Shown here one piece after another: positions 46,047 through 58,512 of a stretch of 64,000 nucleotides of DNA. Each line of letters starts with the position of its first letter. Position 1 is the stretch's first letter. A program made the position numbers and the translations under genes. The stretch spans positions 119,357,001 through 119,421,000 of the forward strand of contig CM075655.1 in assembly GCA_037953625.1 (NCBI GenBank), in the 5' to 3' direction. The DNA comes from Crotalaria pallida. Its lineage: Eukaryota > Streptophyta > Magnoliopsida > Fabales > Fabaceae. The notes beneath the pieces are model-generated. The model was not told where the DNA came from and did no database searches. It saw only the letters and a program-made list of their open reading frames with translations.

Positions 46047-49000
46047 TGGCTGTAGATGCTTTCTTGCCAACCTCCCCATATTATACCATGATCTATAGGA
46101 TAATTGGCCCGTAAACCTTTTATAGGGGAATTATTTATGCTCAGACTATTAGTTTAGTGGTATATAGCTATACTTGGGGTATTCACTTTGAAATCTTCGT
46201 ACATGATTTTCCTAAGCATTGCTACTTTATCATGTTTCTATGAGCTAGGGAATACTCGAATTGCTGAAGATCATGTCATAATTATTGGGAACTTGGTTAG
46301 TGAAATTACATTTAACTGTGGACCTTATATTTGTTACCTCTTGCATTGAATCTTCTGCATTTGTTACCACACTAATCAAATGGCAGGCTTTTATATATGA
46401 TATTTTTTCTTATAAAAAATATTGATAGGATCAAATTGTGTTCACTAAAAAGGCTATGGTTCGGTTCTTGCTGGTTTCCTTACTTAAGCGGGTCATCTAA
46501 ATATGCTTGGTGGCATGCCTTGACATCAGTACAACATTCTATATATGTTTGCGTGCTTATTAATGGTTCCACGTATGTATGCTTATCGATCAATACATTT
46601 TCAATGGTCACCAATGAACGTGTTGAAATCTTGCATTTATCATTAGACACATGACAAAATTCGAAATGCATATGCTAGTAAAAAATTATCTAATTGCACA
46701 TCCGATTATTAATACTCTATAAAATGTGGAGTCATGGAAATGGCAGGAAGTTTATACGTATTGTTTAGTCATGCTCTTGGCGAGGGTAGAAAATAAAAGA
46801 GAGACTCGGAGAGGGCTTGTTCCTAGTCAAATATTGGTTTTTCGTTTTAGAACTCAATGACCGACCGGTTATATATTGACTTTTGGTACCTCCCCAACAA
46901 ATTTAGTCTTGACATTTTTTTCAAGTCAATGATGGTTTTTGACCTGGATTTGTTTTCTTAGCGTAATGTAGTAACCAATAAGGCCGCTTTCAATGATGCT
47001 CAAAGAGTTTATGCTTAGAAAAGATGCAAGAAAGAAGTGTTGGACTTCCGATCTCTAATGTATTTGGAATGATCAAACTGCCTTTGATTCCAACTTGGAA
47101 ACAACTACAACAATTTTGAGATTAAGGATTTTTCTTATTCAGTAATATCTTGGACCCTTACTTGAGCGTCAAAGCTTTTATATGCATCAAACCCTCATCT
47201 ATTGAGCATCCAAGCTTGAAGGAGATTATTGAGTTAAAGATTGTTTTAGCTCAAGCAAATCGATAACTAGATGCAAAACTATGATGTGATGCATTATTAA
47301 AACTTTATGATAAATCTAATGAACAAAGTGGTTTTATGATAAGGTACTTTATTTGTTTTTTTTTTTTTAAATGTGAAATGATGTACTATATTTTATCTAA
47401 CGGTAATAATTATTTGATCAAAACACAATTTATAAAAGTAGGTTATATTCATAAGTTCGCTTTCCTTTCTTTTTCTGGTTAACGAGTTCACTTTCCTTTC
47501 AAGATTTAAATAAAATACCATTGTTTATGGACATTAAATCAAACTCTTCCTTATGATAACTTTCTTGTGTTTCGTAAAGTAAGCTTGTTTACATAAATTC
47601 AAACCTCATGGTTATCATTGTAAAAAAAAAAAAAAAAAGTAGTAGGGCTTGCTAAGTACCATTAGATTATAGGACAAGATTAGCTTCTATAAATATAATG
47701 TTGTTGACTTATTGTAAGTTTCTTTTCGTTTTTTTCTTTTTGGAGAATACTAAAGTTTTTGAATTAGAAAATGTCAAAATACCGCCACCGCGTAGTTTAT
47801 TATATAGTCTTTCACTTTGAACAAAGACATACGACACTATCATCATACCACAAGCATTTTAAAGCTTTTACCAAAGATATTGATCTAAACACACTCCACT
47901 TCTTGGAAAAATCTCTTTTCACACTTTTAATTAATCCTTCTAAGTTACCAATAATAAATAGGTAGTTCATAAGTAGGAATCCTTTTGAATATTTGCATGT
48001 TAGTTTGGAATTAAATATGTTGAGGGTACTGGATAGGTGTTTAATATAAACAAATATTTCTGGCTGCTAAAAGTGGAGAGAAGCCTAAGGATCCAGATGG
48101 CAAAGCTATGATTTTTTTCTATGCTTTTTGCAAATCACAGTATCCCGAGGGATCCACCATTATTAATGGGGTTCCTAAGACTAATCCGCTTCGAGATCAT
48201 GAGATGTTTTTCTCAATGTAGTGTTTTTTCTAGGAATAGAAGGCGGGACTATTATTAGCATCCGAATCCCATTCCTAGAATTTAAGTTGGTTCCACCATG
48301 CCAACTGAGCCAATTCCTATTGGTAAAGCTATGCTCTTCTATTAACCAAATTACACATTAAGGTTTTTTAGACAGGGCAGGTGAAGAGCGAGGAGGCAAT
48401 AGTAGTATATCATAACGTGATTGTCCGAAATATAAGGCACTATTATGCAGAGTTGATTGGCAATGTATGTTCAGATAACTTTCTTCAACTACCTCCCCTG
48501 TATTATTATACAAGCTAAGCTCATTTGCTTCATGTTTCATGAACTACATGCAACTATAACTTTGTTTACCATTTATGATCATTCACTTACCCAAAAGTAG
48601 ATGCATCCACGAGATTGACGAAACGTTTACCAATTACGTGGGTTCTTATATACTATTAGAACTAGTAGAACAAGGCAGGGTTTACAAATTGGGCCTCTTA
48701 CTTACGATTAATTCTTAAACATGTTACACTCAATTTCGATACAGCATAAACTAATTACATCATAAATTAACACAGTTAACTAGAATTATATATATATATA
48801 TATAGACATACACACAGTTAGAATTATAGTATACTGTATATCAAGTAATTAGTACTATATGTCAATAATATTATAACTAGAGACACCAGATGAGCTCGTC
48901 TCATATGCAAATTAAATACAATACCCACAGATTTTATATATATATTCAAAAAGTAACAAAATAATGGCAATAATTGTTAAAAAAAATGATGAGTGTCAAA

Positions 49001-49794
49001 TAGTATAACAACAATAATTTTCAATGAAAATTGTGGATCAGCTACTCCCTGGGAAAATTGTTGGATTGTTTGACACAAACATATAGCACTAATTAAAGAT
49101 TGGTTTTTCGTGAAAAATTCATTAAAGATATCATAACTCCCAGTGAGCATTAGTCCTCAAGGTCTGTTAAATCATTAAAGGTAAGCAACGAATCAAACAA
49201 AATTTTGATGGAACGCAGAGAGAGAAAGAGAGAGAGGCCTCACATTCTTAATAAGAAAAGGCAGCCACGCTCCCCCATAAAAGCCAATTCAAAAGTCAAA
49301 CTTTGTTAGACTAACAAAAGCTCCAAATAATATAGGCTTAGCAAACCAACTCTGGAATCTAACCAATTTGATGCTGATTATCATATTCTTGTGCTGCTTT
49401 AGTCACCTACTTTGAAAAAGAATTGATGGCATTTTTCTCTTTTTCTTGTTTCCTTTGTCCCCTCTTATGGACCCTACCACACCAATCAATGATTTCAACA
49501 TTTTGATGTTTATAGGAATAATAGACTATAGTCCCATTCATATTTAAACATAACATAAGGTTCCAATTTTAATCCCGGTCACATATATCACACCTCAAAC
49601 TTTGTTGTCTTTGCTGCATACCAAACCGTCCATAGTTCCAAAATAATCCAAATCCACAATTTCCAACCTTCTTCCTCCAGTCTCCTTCACACCACACACG
49701 CCTTCATTACACACACAACCATCCAAAAAGTAACCCTCCAACCTTATATATATATTTGTACATAACATAGGTTGTTGCTCCAAAAGGCAAAAAC
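46047..49794. other. Intergenic; ARID 3' flank, then no confident gene
   Basis: The ARID 3' UTR occupies the left part. No known domain was found in the rest. An (AT)n tract lies at about 48788-48803. Sequence at 46840-46870 and 48241-48300 is unremarkable. Confidence 0.45.
48060..48221 (+). pseudogene. Possible exon remnant, unidentified
   Basis: An open stretch of 53 codons before TAG reads AAKSGEKPKDPDGKAMIFFY, AFCKSQYPEGSTIINGVPKT, NPLRDHEMFFSM. The composition looks like real protein and codon use is plausible, but no start, splice partner or family is recognised. Confidence 0.3.
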
Positions 49795-50217
49795 ATGAGT
49801 TATATGATCTACAACAGAGTTAGTAGTGGAAGGGGATCATCATGCAATAATGTAAAATGCAGAGGGTTTAGGTTGAACCTTAGAAGGCTTTACATTCTTC
49901 GCCTGCGCAAGAGGTTCACCTTCTTCCTAAGGCTCTTTGATAAGTGGAAAGTGTCATATGGTGAGGCTCTTCAAGTGCTGAAGAAAGTGTTTAGAAGGAA
50001 AGGTGGTTTTAAAAGAAACAACAGCAACAGCAGCAGGAATGGTTTAATAAGGGACGAAAGGATCAAGGGTCATGCTGATCGTAGGGTAATATCTTATGGA
50101 AGGAACAATTCTTTCTATGCAGAAGCTATTGCAGATTGCTTGGAGTTTATCAAAAGAACATCTATTTCTTCCATGGATCAAATTGAACAACCACTTGGCC
50201 ATATTCAAGATAGATAG
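49795..50217 (+). CDS. Conserved plant protein of unknown function, 140 aa
   Basis: A single-exon frame from ATG at 49795 to TAG. The protein is basic, with Arg-rich helical stretches (LNLRRLYILRLRKRFTFFLR), a KWKVSYGEALQVLKKVF segment and a conserved C-terminal motif SYGRNNSFYAEAIADCLEFI. This motif and length recur in small uncharacterised proteins of dicots; no enzymatic motif or clear signal peptide is visible. A tatatata stretch at 49746-49753 lies about 45 bases upstream, and a leader with cca-rich sequence precedes it. Function unknown. Confidence 0.8.
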   Translation: MSYMIYNRVSSGRGSSCNNVKCRGFRLNLRRLYILRLRKRFTFFLRLFDKWKVSYGEALQVLKKVFRRKGGFKRNNSNSSRNGLIRDERIKGHADRRVISYGRNNSFYAEAIADCLEFIKRTSISSMDQIEQPLGHIQDR

Positions 50218-51200
50218 AAACTCATGAACTCTGATCTTTTGTGTTTTTTTGGTAGAGAAAACTAATAATATTCCTGTATTAGCTAGCTTATTATCTTAGC
50301 CTCTTGGTTCTTTTTTGGTCTCCTCTTAAAACTATTATGGAATATTTGAGTGTGTTTTGGTTTTTTTCTTTTTTAGGAATGCTTGAGGAATATAATACAT
50401 AGTTATTATTCCTCTTTCTGTGTATATTTTTCATCTAGTTTTGCGTTGGTAATGATTTTTGTAAACGGCTTTGAAAAATGTCACACCTTGTAACATATTG
50501 TTCATTCAATATACGTACAAATTTTGTTGATCAATTATAAGAGAGTGTAGATTTTTTCAATTCAATGGCAAGTTGCAATGGTTGAATGGTAATTACTTTT
50601 TCGTTGGTGTGAATGAAGATTCTAAAGTTGGTTTTACCACCTAACACAACAATATATTTTTGACTAATCTAAACCTAAAGCAGGTCTAATGAACAGATTA
50701 TTGTTGACAATAGAAAGAGGGGGGCAATCATATCCCGGAATTTGTAATTTGTTTCATGGCCATAATTTAGTAGACATGATTTCCATTCTCAACCATATTT
50801 AAATAATTTAAATGACAATACTTTACTATTCACATATCACTATTGATGCTGATTAGGGATCCACTAATGCTTATCTTTTCAGCTAAATAATATAGGGATT
50901 TGTGGTGGGCCTCACCAAGCTTGTTGTGACAGAGGTTGTGGCTAAATTGGCTTACAGGTTGGCTCTACTACTACTACTAATCTTACCAACCCTGTCCAAA
51001 ATAATTTAGGCTATCAAATCCTAATACCAACAATCCTTCCACAGTTGCTTCAGAGACTATGGCACCAGATTTTTTTTTTTTTTTTATGATTTATTGTTGG
51101 TTTAACATTATAACGTATTACGTGTTTTTATGTAATTAAGAAATTTAACTTTTCAACCAATTGTTATGATAAACTCTGCAATGGTTTAAAAGTTTAGAAT
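50218..51200. other. 3' flank of the 140-aa gene; no further gene
   Basis: Contains likely polyadenylation-type sequence near 50380-50500 (aatataatac). No coding frame recognised. Confidence 0.45.
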
Positions 51201-51214
51201 ATATTCTCTGAGAA

Positions 51215-51315
51215 ATGAAGGGCAAGATTATTACCTTGTGATCTAAAAGGTCACGGTTTCAAATTTTGTCACTTTGCGTAATTCCCCAACCTTCTTTGCA
51301 ACCTCAGCGTAACAA
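51215..51315 (+). mobile_element. Au-like SINE fragment
   Basis: The stretch ggcaagattattaccttgtg, then aaaggtcacggtttcaaatt, resembles the tRNA-like head of Au SINEs (box B ggttcaaat type). The body is degraded. Confidence 0.45.
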
Positions 51316-52612
51316 GGGTTTTAAAAAAAAATTGTTTCTTGCTTCTTTGTTAGAAATGACTTATAGTTGTAGCTAGGTTATTTCTTTCTCTTTATCATCT
51401 CTTCAAATTATGTAACCTATATATTAATATTTAATAATGTTATATAAACATCCAAATCTAATATCAATATCCAACATCTACCTTTTTTAGAAAATAAAAA
51501 AAAAAATCATCACAAATTCTCATAATCTTTATATAGCTTTTTTATTTTCTAAATGGAGTAAATGTTGAATGTTGATATTGGATTTACATGTTTATATAAA
51601 ATTATTGAGCCTATATATACTGTCAATTTCCCTTTTAAAAAAATAAATTAGGCATTGTGGACTTTGGACATTGGGGATGTGTTTTTTTTTTTTTTTTTTT
51701 TTTTGCCTCAAGGGTATTTTTGAGTCGAGAGTCAAAAATTAATTCTTTCTGAGACGGTGAGATCATAAAAGTAAATTTTGGCTCTATTAACAAAACATTT
51801 TTCATGCTTAAGAAATTCAATCATCAACCAACTTACTGCGTTAGACCTTATTATTTGTTAGTCATGGGAAAGTGTAATTGGCTTTGAAGGTTGTGTGTTG
51901 CTGGAAAAAAAATCTTGCCAGAAAAAATGGTGGTCACTACTCCATCAAGGTTCAGGGTTAGCATTGTTAATATTTGAAAACTTGAGGCATCAATTTGAAG
52001 TAAATAACCACTTTGCAAAAACAATTAACACAAAAGCCTAAAAGACTATTTGGTTTATAATGTTTACGATAATGAGTATTTAAACAAGCTAGGATTGGAA
52101 TATCTATTTGAAACGTTTCTTATCATATAAAAAAATATATGAAACATTAACATCAACCAAATGTAATGATATGTATATCGATAGTGGTATACGATTGATG
52201 TTAATGTATCCTATAGAAAAATATGTTGATGAAATTGATATTGACAGATATTTAAACATTTTTACAAATACAATATATTTTATCCCATAGGCTATAACTA
52301 TTAAATATCAATAATGTTATTTAGACATTTATATTTAACATCTAAATATAACATTTATCGTTTTAAGTAAAAATATAAAAAATAAAAAGATAAATTAAGG
52401 GTCCACCATTTTTTTACCCAAATTAGTAAGTGTTGGACTTAAATATTAGATATAGATCTCCAAATAATATTATTGATTAAATATAGTAGACAAGACATCT
52501 ATAGCTGCCAAACACAATTCATGGAAAATTTAAAATCAATTTCTATAGATCACACCTTATATAATTTTTTTTATTGTGATTTAATCTCAAACTTTGAATT
52601 TAATCGATAATT
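51316..52612. other. Intergenic, no gene seen
   Basis: AT-rich, with a T24 run at 51681-51704. No reading frame or bounded repeat is recognised. Confidence 0.45.
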
Positions 52613-52620
52613 ATTCTACC

Positions 52621-53220
52621 CAATGTTTTGAAAACTGGGCCGGTTATTGAACCAGTCAAGATACTGGTTCAAGGTTCAATGGTTGGACCGTGATTGAACC
52701 GTGATCCAACCGGCCTTAATGTACACGTGTGTATATAATCATATAATTTAATACTTTTACCTTTTTGTGCCTTTTTGCTTTTTTTCTATTGATTATTGAT
52801 GTTGTCTTCTTGTGCATCACTCATTGTTCTTTCTTCTTTCACTTCACTTCTTTGCCTTTTTGGCTTTTTGATTTTTCTTAGTTCTAAAATCTAAAGTTTT
52901 AATATTCTTTCTCGTTGAGATGAGAGCAAACGCGTAATCAACCAGTGAGACTTATATTGGTGTCGTTTGAGTTTCCAGCATATAGGATTTCGTTATTAAA
53001 AAAAATTAAAAAATATCCAATTTTTTGCTTAATTTGGGCTTCCAAATTCAAACCGGGTCAAATCGGTTTTCCACCGATTTTGACGGTTTAATACCGGTAC
53101 AGCCGGTTCAATCTCGGTTTTTTTGTAGAGTGGTTTTTGGCTTATTCTGGACCGGCACCTCCACCGGTTCACTGATTTTCCGATTCAACCGGCCGGTCCG
53201 GTCCGGTTTACAAAACCATG
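52621..53220. mobile_element. hAT-type MITE with CCGGTTCAA-rich arms, 600 bp
   Basis: Ends are caatgttttgaaaactgggc and, on the other strand, catggttttgtaaaccggac, flanked by attctacc on both sides (52613-52620 and 53221-53228), an 8-bp TSD. The arms carry many ccggttcaa/ttgaaccg motifs. The frame at 53025-53264 is not a gene. Confidence 0.85.
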
Positions 53221-53879
53221 ATTCTACCCTTGTTTCTTACCATTACAACACTTCTTTTAATTAGTGTAAATAAACTAATGTTAATCATGATGATTAAGAA
53301 AAAAAACTAATCCTATTACACTATTTCAAACACAAACATAAGAAGATACTATACTTGTAAGATCTCAGTTAGCACAATTCTAGAGCAGGATAGGAAGACA
53401 AAGTTTTGGTTTTCTTTTGCACTAAACCCATATACTTATTGTTATTCTTAACTTTGTGTACAAGAACAATTAGGAATTCCCAAAACCTTAATAGAAAGAC
53501 GAAAATACCTAATTCCCATCCTTGGGCTAACACACATTTGTACCTTCAATTTGTTGCTGTGAATCAACAAAGCCCAAACCTTCCCACCATTTTAAAAAGC
53601 AAACGCGCTTCTTCATTTTTATTTGTCCCCATTTCGCGCCTTTTACCATCAATAATAATTATTATTATTATTATTATCTCTTTTTTATGCAATACTACCA
53701 TCTATCAACAATTATACAACCAACAAAATAATATTCATTAAAATTAAATAAACATAATTATACCACAGCCCAACAAAATAATTATTCATCAAAATTAAAT
53801 AATATAATAATTTTAATAATCTAATCTAAATTTAGGAAAAATTAAAATAAAACTAAGAGAAGAGAAGAAGAGAAGGCAA
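53221..53879 (+). promoter_or_regulatory. Upstream region of the thioredoxin reductase gene
   Basis: Presumed promoter and 5' UTR, with an ATT repeat at about 53652-53678 and a purine-rich leader (gagaagagaagaagagaagg) just before the start codon. Nothing else is recognised. Confidence 0.4.
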
Positions 53880-56800
53880 ATGAGATTTTGCCCTATCCTC
53901 AAGTGGAGCAACCTTTTCACCAAAGCGCGTAACGTCACCGCCGGTCCTCAACGCGCTTCCACCACGTCCTCCTCCATGGCTGACCTCCAGATCCACAAAA
54001 CCAAGCTCTGCATCATCGGAAGCGGTCCCGCGGCCCACACCGCCGCCGTGTACGCTGCTCGCGCGGAGCTCAAGCCTATCCTCTTCGAGGGCTGGATGGC
54101 CAACGACATCGCTCCCGGCGGCCAGCTCACCACCACCACCGACGTCGAGAACTTCCCCGGCTTCCCCGACGGCATCCTCGGCGGCGAGCTCATGGACCGC
54201 TGCCGCAAGCAATCGGAGCGATTCGGCACCGAGATCTACACCGAAACCGTTACCAAGGTCGATTTCTCAAACCGTCCTTTCAAGGTTTTCACCGATTCAA
54301 GAACCGTCGTCGCCGATTCAGTCATCGTCGCCACGGGCGCCGTCGCGAAACGGTTACCCTTCGAAGGCTCCGGCGATGGCCCCGACGGTTTCTGGAACCG
54401 CGGGATCTCTGCGTGCGCTGTGTGCGACGGCGCTGCACCGATCTTCCGGAACAAACCGCTGGCAGTGATCGGAGGAGGCGATTCGGCTATGGAGGAAGCG
54501 ACGTTCCTCACGAAGTACGGTTCTGAAGTTCACATAATTCACAGGAGGGACACGTTTAGGGCTTCGAAGATTATGCAGGCGAAGGCGCTGAACAACAAGA
54601 AAATAAAGGTGATTTGGAATTCAGTTGTGGTTAAGGCATATGCGAATGCAGATAACAAGAGGGTTCTTGGGGGATTGAAACTGAAGAATTTGCAGACTGG
54701 AGCTGAGTCTGATTTGAAGGTTTCTGGATTGTTCTTCGCGATCGGCCACGAGCCTGCGACGAAGTTCTTGGGCGGTCAGTTGGAGTTGGATTCTGATGGT
54801 TATGTTGTGACAAAGCCGGGGACGACAAAGACAAGTATCGAGGGAGTGTTTGCTGCGGGCGATGTTCAGGACAAGAAGTATAGGCAAGCTATTACTGCTG
54901 CTGGCTCTGGTAATTCTCTTTTTTCTTTTTTAATTTTTTTTTCAATGCCTAATTGCATTGCATCACTATTAGGTTATATGATACTGTAGTTGATATGATA
55001 TCTGTAGAGCCAACTAAATGGTATGTCTGAAAGAGAGGAGGGTTAATTTTCTAACTTTAAATTGATTGTTATAAAATGATTGTTAATTTGTATTAGTAAT
55101 GTGATAAACCTACAGTTGAACATGTAAATAATAGGAGTTAGTGTTTTAAATTGTGGTTGCTGTCATGATGCGTTTCCCTTAATTGTGGCAAAAATAGCGG
55201 GGAGATGCGGCTGCAATTGTGGTTGTGATGCTGTCGCGGAGGCTCCAAAAACCGCAATTGCAGCTGCGGACCACAATTTAAAACAATGATAGGAGTGAAG
55301 ACGGACAGCTAGTGAGAGCATGCACTGCTGGTGGGAGGGGAGATATTGAAAAGAGCAGCAATTATTACTGGTGGTGGTGAAAATAAATAGTCTAATGAAT
55401 AGTGAGGTTAGAGTGGAGAATAAATAGGGAAGGAAACTGGGTATGTTTCTGGAACTTGGAAAGGTTTTAGGGTGGCAAAATGTGTAGTTGCAGTTAGAGT
55501 GGAGAATAGTAACAATAGTAATATCTTTCAAGTATATGTTGTATCAGATCTCAGAGAGCCTATAAGTCTTTTCTTTTATCGGGTTTTTCATTTCCAACTT
55601 GGGAATCAGTCTTTGAATTGGATAGATAAGATAAATAAAATAAACAAGAAACAGACAACATCCAAAGTTATTAACTTCACTATATCCCAAGGTATTAACC
55701 TCATTTGAAGCTCAAATTGGATTATTGTGTCAGAGTTATTAACTTGGTTACGTCCAAGTACATAATCTAATTTTCAACCATGGTCAAAGTTGGGGCATGT
55801 CCTATATTATCAGAACCTCTGTACCAGAACTGAGCAGGATTCCTATGTTTTGTTTGGACTTCTGATTTATTTTACTAATTGCACTAAATTCATTAATCTG
55901 TAGTTTATTAGTGCCCTTTTTGATTTACTTTGTACATCATCACCTATATTTTCTGTCTTTGTTAGTTTTTTAAAATTTTAATGTTGTATAAACTATGAAG
56001 TGGCTAGAGGTTGAGCCTTGGCACAACGGTTAAGTTGTTGCCTTGTGGGCTTGTGGCTGTGACATGGAGGTCATGGACTCGTGGGTTCAAAGCCTGGAAA
56101 GTGGAAACTGCCTCTCTGTTTACTGGATAAGGCTCTGTGTGCTTTTGCGATTCCTAGACCCCACCAGGTGGGAGCTTGTGCAGTGGGTCACCCATGTTTC
56201 ATATAATGGCTGGTATGCATGCAGTTATTTATGATCAGAATGGCGGCCTATGAATACAGTTCCTTGTTTGGCTACTGGTTTAGGTTTTATCCCTTTCTTG
56301 TAGAAGTTTGACCTTCAGTATAAAGGTGTGATCAAGCTGAAATTTCAGTGCCATGATGGTTTTCTACTATTCTTAATTTCATTGTATTTCATGTAACAAG
56401 TCAATCCAGTACCTGTTTCAAAGCCCAAGTTATTTAATAAGCATGCTTATATAAAACCAAAAAAGGGCAGCTTGGCCTGATTAAAAATAGCAATTAACAC
56501 TGAGCAGTGCTACCTTTAGTAACATTGAACTTTGAATATGATAGATCCTGTGTTAACCGATATTTTTGAAGAACAAGAACACCTATCCTTGGTTTGCATA
56601 ATATATGCCCGTTAGTTTTCATCCAGTGTCTTGTCTCTGCAAGTTGGCTTGGTACATTGACCTGGGCTGAGTTTCATGTGTTACATCAGTGCCATGTTGA
56701 GCTGCACCAGTCCCATGTTCAGCTGCATCAGTGCCATGTTTTGAAGTGTTCATTTTCAAAACATGGGATTGGTGCAACTGAACATGGCATTGGTGTGGCT

Positions 56801-57821
56801 GATGGGACTAACGGGACAGTTTACGCCGTTATAAGTGCACGGGGACACAAAAACGTCATTGTTTAAGGCCCTCATTCAGCCACGTCATCACTCAGTTAAC
56901 GTCGGTTAGGGGCAGGGACTAACGTGAATGATTTTTTACTAAGTCAAGGATTTAAAAGCATTTTTGTTAATTTCAGGACTAAAGTGAAAGTGCTGTGTAA
57001 ATTCAGCGACCAAAGTGACAGTTTACTCAATTTTAAATGAATTCACATAAAAGCACAATGAACTTAAACATCAGTGATGATCTATACTTCTCATATATGC
57101 ATCACTCGACTTTTCCCATGATATACAGGTCCTTATAGTTTTGACTCTCTTGTCTACCTTTTTCTTGTCTCTCTTAATCTCTTTTACTTACACTATTTTG
57201 TCCAGTGCGTATTGGTGTGAATTGTGAAAAGATTCAAAATGTTACATCACTTTTGATGAAATTCAACATTGGCAACATTGTTAATTTCTGTGCCAATGAC
57301 ATTTGGTTACTTAGGACTGGATTGCTGCTTTAGAAATAATGATGATACATGTTAAAAAACACTATATCCTTGTTTACCTGTGAGTGTAGAAATTTTCAAG
57401 CTGTTTTGTTCTGTTCTTGGAGTGACGGTAACGAGAACTTGTATTTATTCAGTTAAAGAGGGTAAATTGTAAGAATTGGGAATTGCTTCTTTGTTTTGTC
57501 ATGTGTGTTACTGTTAATTATTTTTATTCGAACTAATATACTACATGCAAAATATATATATTTCCTTGATATTGGATGCATTTACTTTTTATGCTTTTTT
57601 TTATTTAGCATTAGAAGATTTGTAGGATATAACAAAACTCATGCACATGGCATTCCCACAATAATTGCAGTTTAGTAGTTCACGTAGAAGCGTTTGTTTG
57701 TTTTTTTTTTCCTCCGAGGGATCATGGAAATCATCATGTTATCGGTGCAGGGTGCATGGCAGCCTTGGATGCAGAACATTACCTGCAAGAGATCGGTTCA
57801 CAACAAGATAAGAGCGATTGA
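53880..57821 (+). CDS. NTR: NADPH-dependent thioredoxin reductase (NTRA/NTRB type)
   Basis: Exon 1 is 53880-54909 (GGCTCTG|GTAATT); exon 2 is 57751-57821 (ggtgcag|GGTGC) ending DAEHYLQEIGSQQDKSD and TGA, giving 366 aa. The enzyme passes electrons from NADPH via FAD to thioredoxin h/o. FAD motif GSGPAAHTAA (47-56), GGQLTTTTDVENFPG, redox site C179-A-V-C182, NADPH site GGGDSAMEEA (198-207) with HRRD, and FAD-binding GVFAAGDVQDKKYRQAITAA are all present, as expected for the plant low-Mr type. The first 32 residues are basic and hydroxylated (MRFCPILKWSNLFTKARNVT), like a mitochondrial presequence. Met33 (53976) begins MADLQIHKTK, the cytosolic-type start, so two isoforms from two starts are plausible, as known for Arabidopsis NTRA. 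Exon 1 is strikingly GC-rich at its 5' end and declines along its length. The 2.8-kb intron holds a hAT MITE and an Au SINE. Confidence 0.95.
55139..55288. mobile_element. hAT-type MITE in the NTR intron
   Basis: The element is 150 bp with inverted ends tagtgttttaaattgtggtt and, on the other strand, cattgttttaaattgtggtc. It is flanked by ataggagt on both sides (55131-55138 and 55289-55296), an 8-bp TSD. Confidence 0.85.
56008..56200 (+). mobile_element. Au-type SINE in the NTR intron
   Basis: The head aggttgagccttggcacaac ggt-type A box, then ggtcatggactcgtgggttc with B box gggttcaaagcc, a body with gcctctctgtttactgg, and a 3' end with gaccccaccaggtgggagct and gtgggtcacccatg match the plant Au SINE family layout. 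TSDs were not resolved. Confidence 0.8.
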
Positions 57822-58228
57822 CTAGATGGGTTGGGTCCGGAGTTCAGAAGATGCTTAATTAGAAGCAATGTTTAATTTATATATATGACTGAGCACTGGG
57901 TACTATTGGAATTAATAGTTTGATTGCAGAGATGGATTTTCATTATTTGAGAAGCAATGATGCTCACATATACACTTATTTGTATCATGATTTATTGGAC
58001 TTATGGAATGTCTGAGTTATTGTGATGATGCAAAGATATTTGCATTTTGCTTACATGTTTGGTAAACCCTGAAGCAATAATAATACCAATACCAACTGCT
58101 GGGCTATTTTCAGGGTTTTTGTTTGGTTAAGCCAAAGTTGGATCCCAATATAGACCATGCCAAAAGAACAATTAATTCAAATTCGAGATAGTCGATTCTT
58201 ATCGAAACACTTGCTACTTTGTTGTGTA

Positions 58229-58510
58229 TTCCATCGACTCGAATTATGAGCAACAAAAAACATATTTCTCTTGGTTTAAAATATAAGCAAAATTAACTAG
58301 CTTTATTAAATTTTGTTTCATTCCCAATGTCATTTTCCTAAAACATCTCTAGAAAATTGTTATATTGTTTAATTTTTATTTCATTTTCAATACTATTTTT
58401 CTAAAATACCTCTATTTTTTATAAATTTTGAGAAAATTAAATACAATCAACTAACCTTCTTAATAAGCGTAAAAATGGTTATATTTGTTTATAGTTCGTG
58501 CCGGAGGATG
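58229..58510 (-). mobile_element. Stowaway-like MITE, copy F (inverted relative to A)
   Basis: The element is 282 bp, the same length as copy A and reading as its reverse complement, flanked by TA (58227-58228 and 58511-58512). Ends are ttccatcgactcgaattatg and atagttcgtgccggaggatg. Confidence 0.8.
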
Positions 58511-58512
58511 TA

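Noticed and set aside
53853..54887. Several long minus-strand frames opposite the thioredoxin reductase
   Set aside because: They are shadows of a GC-rich coding exon and lack any domain.
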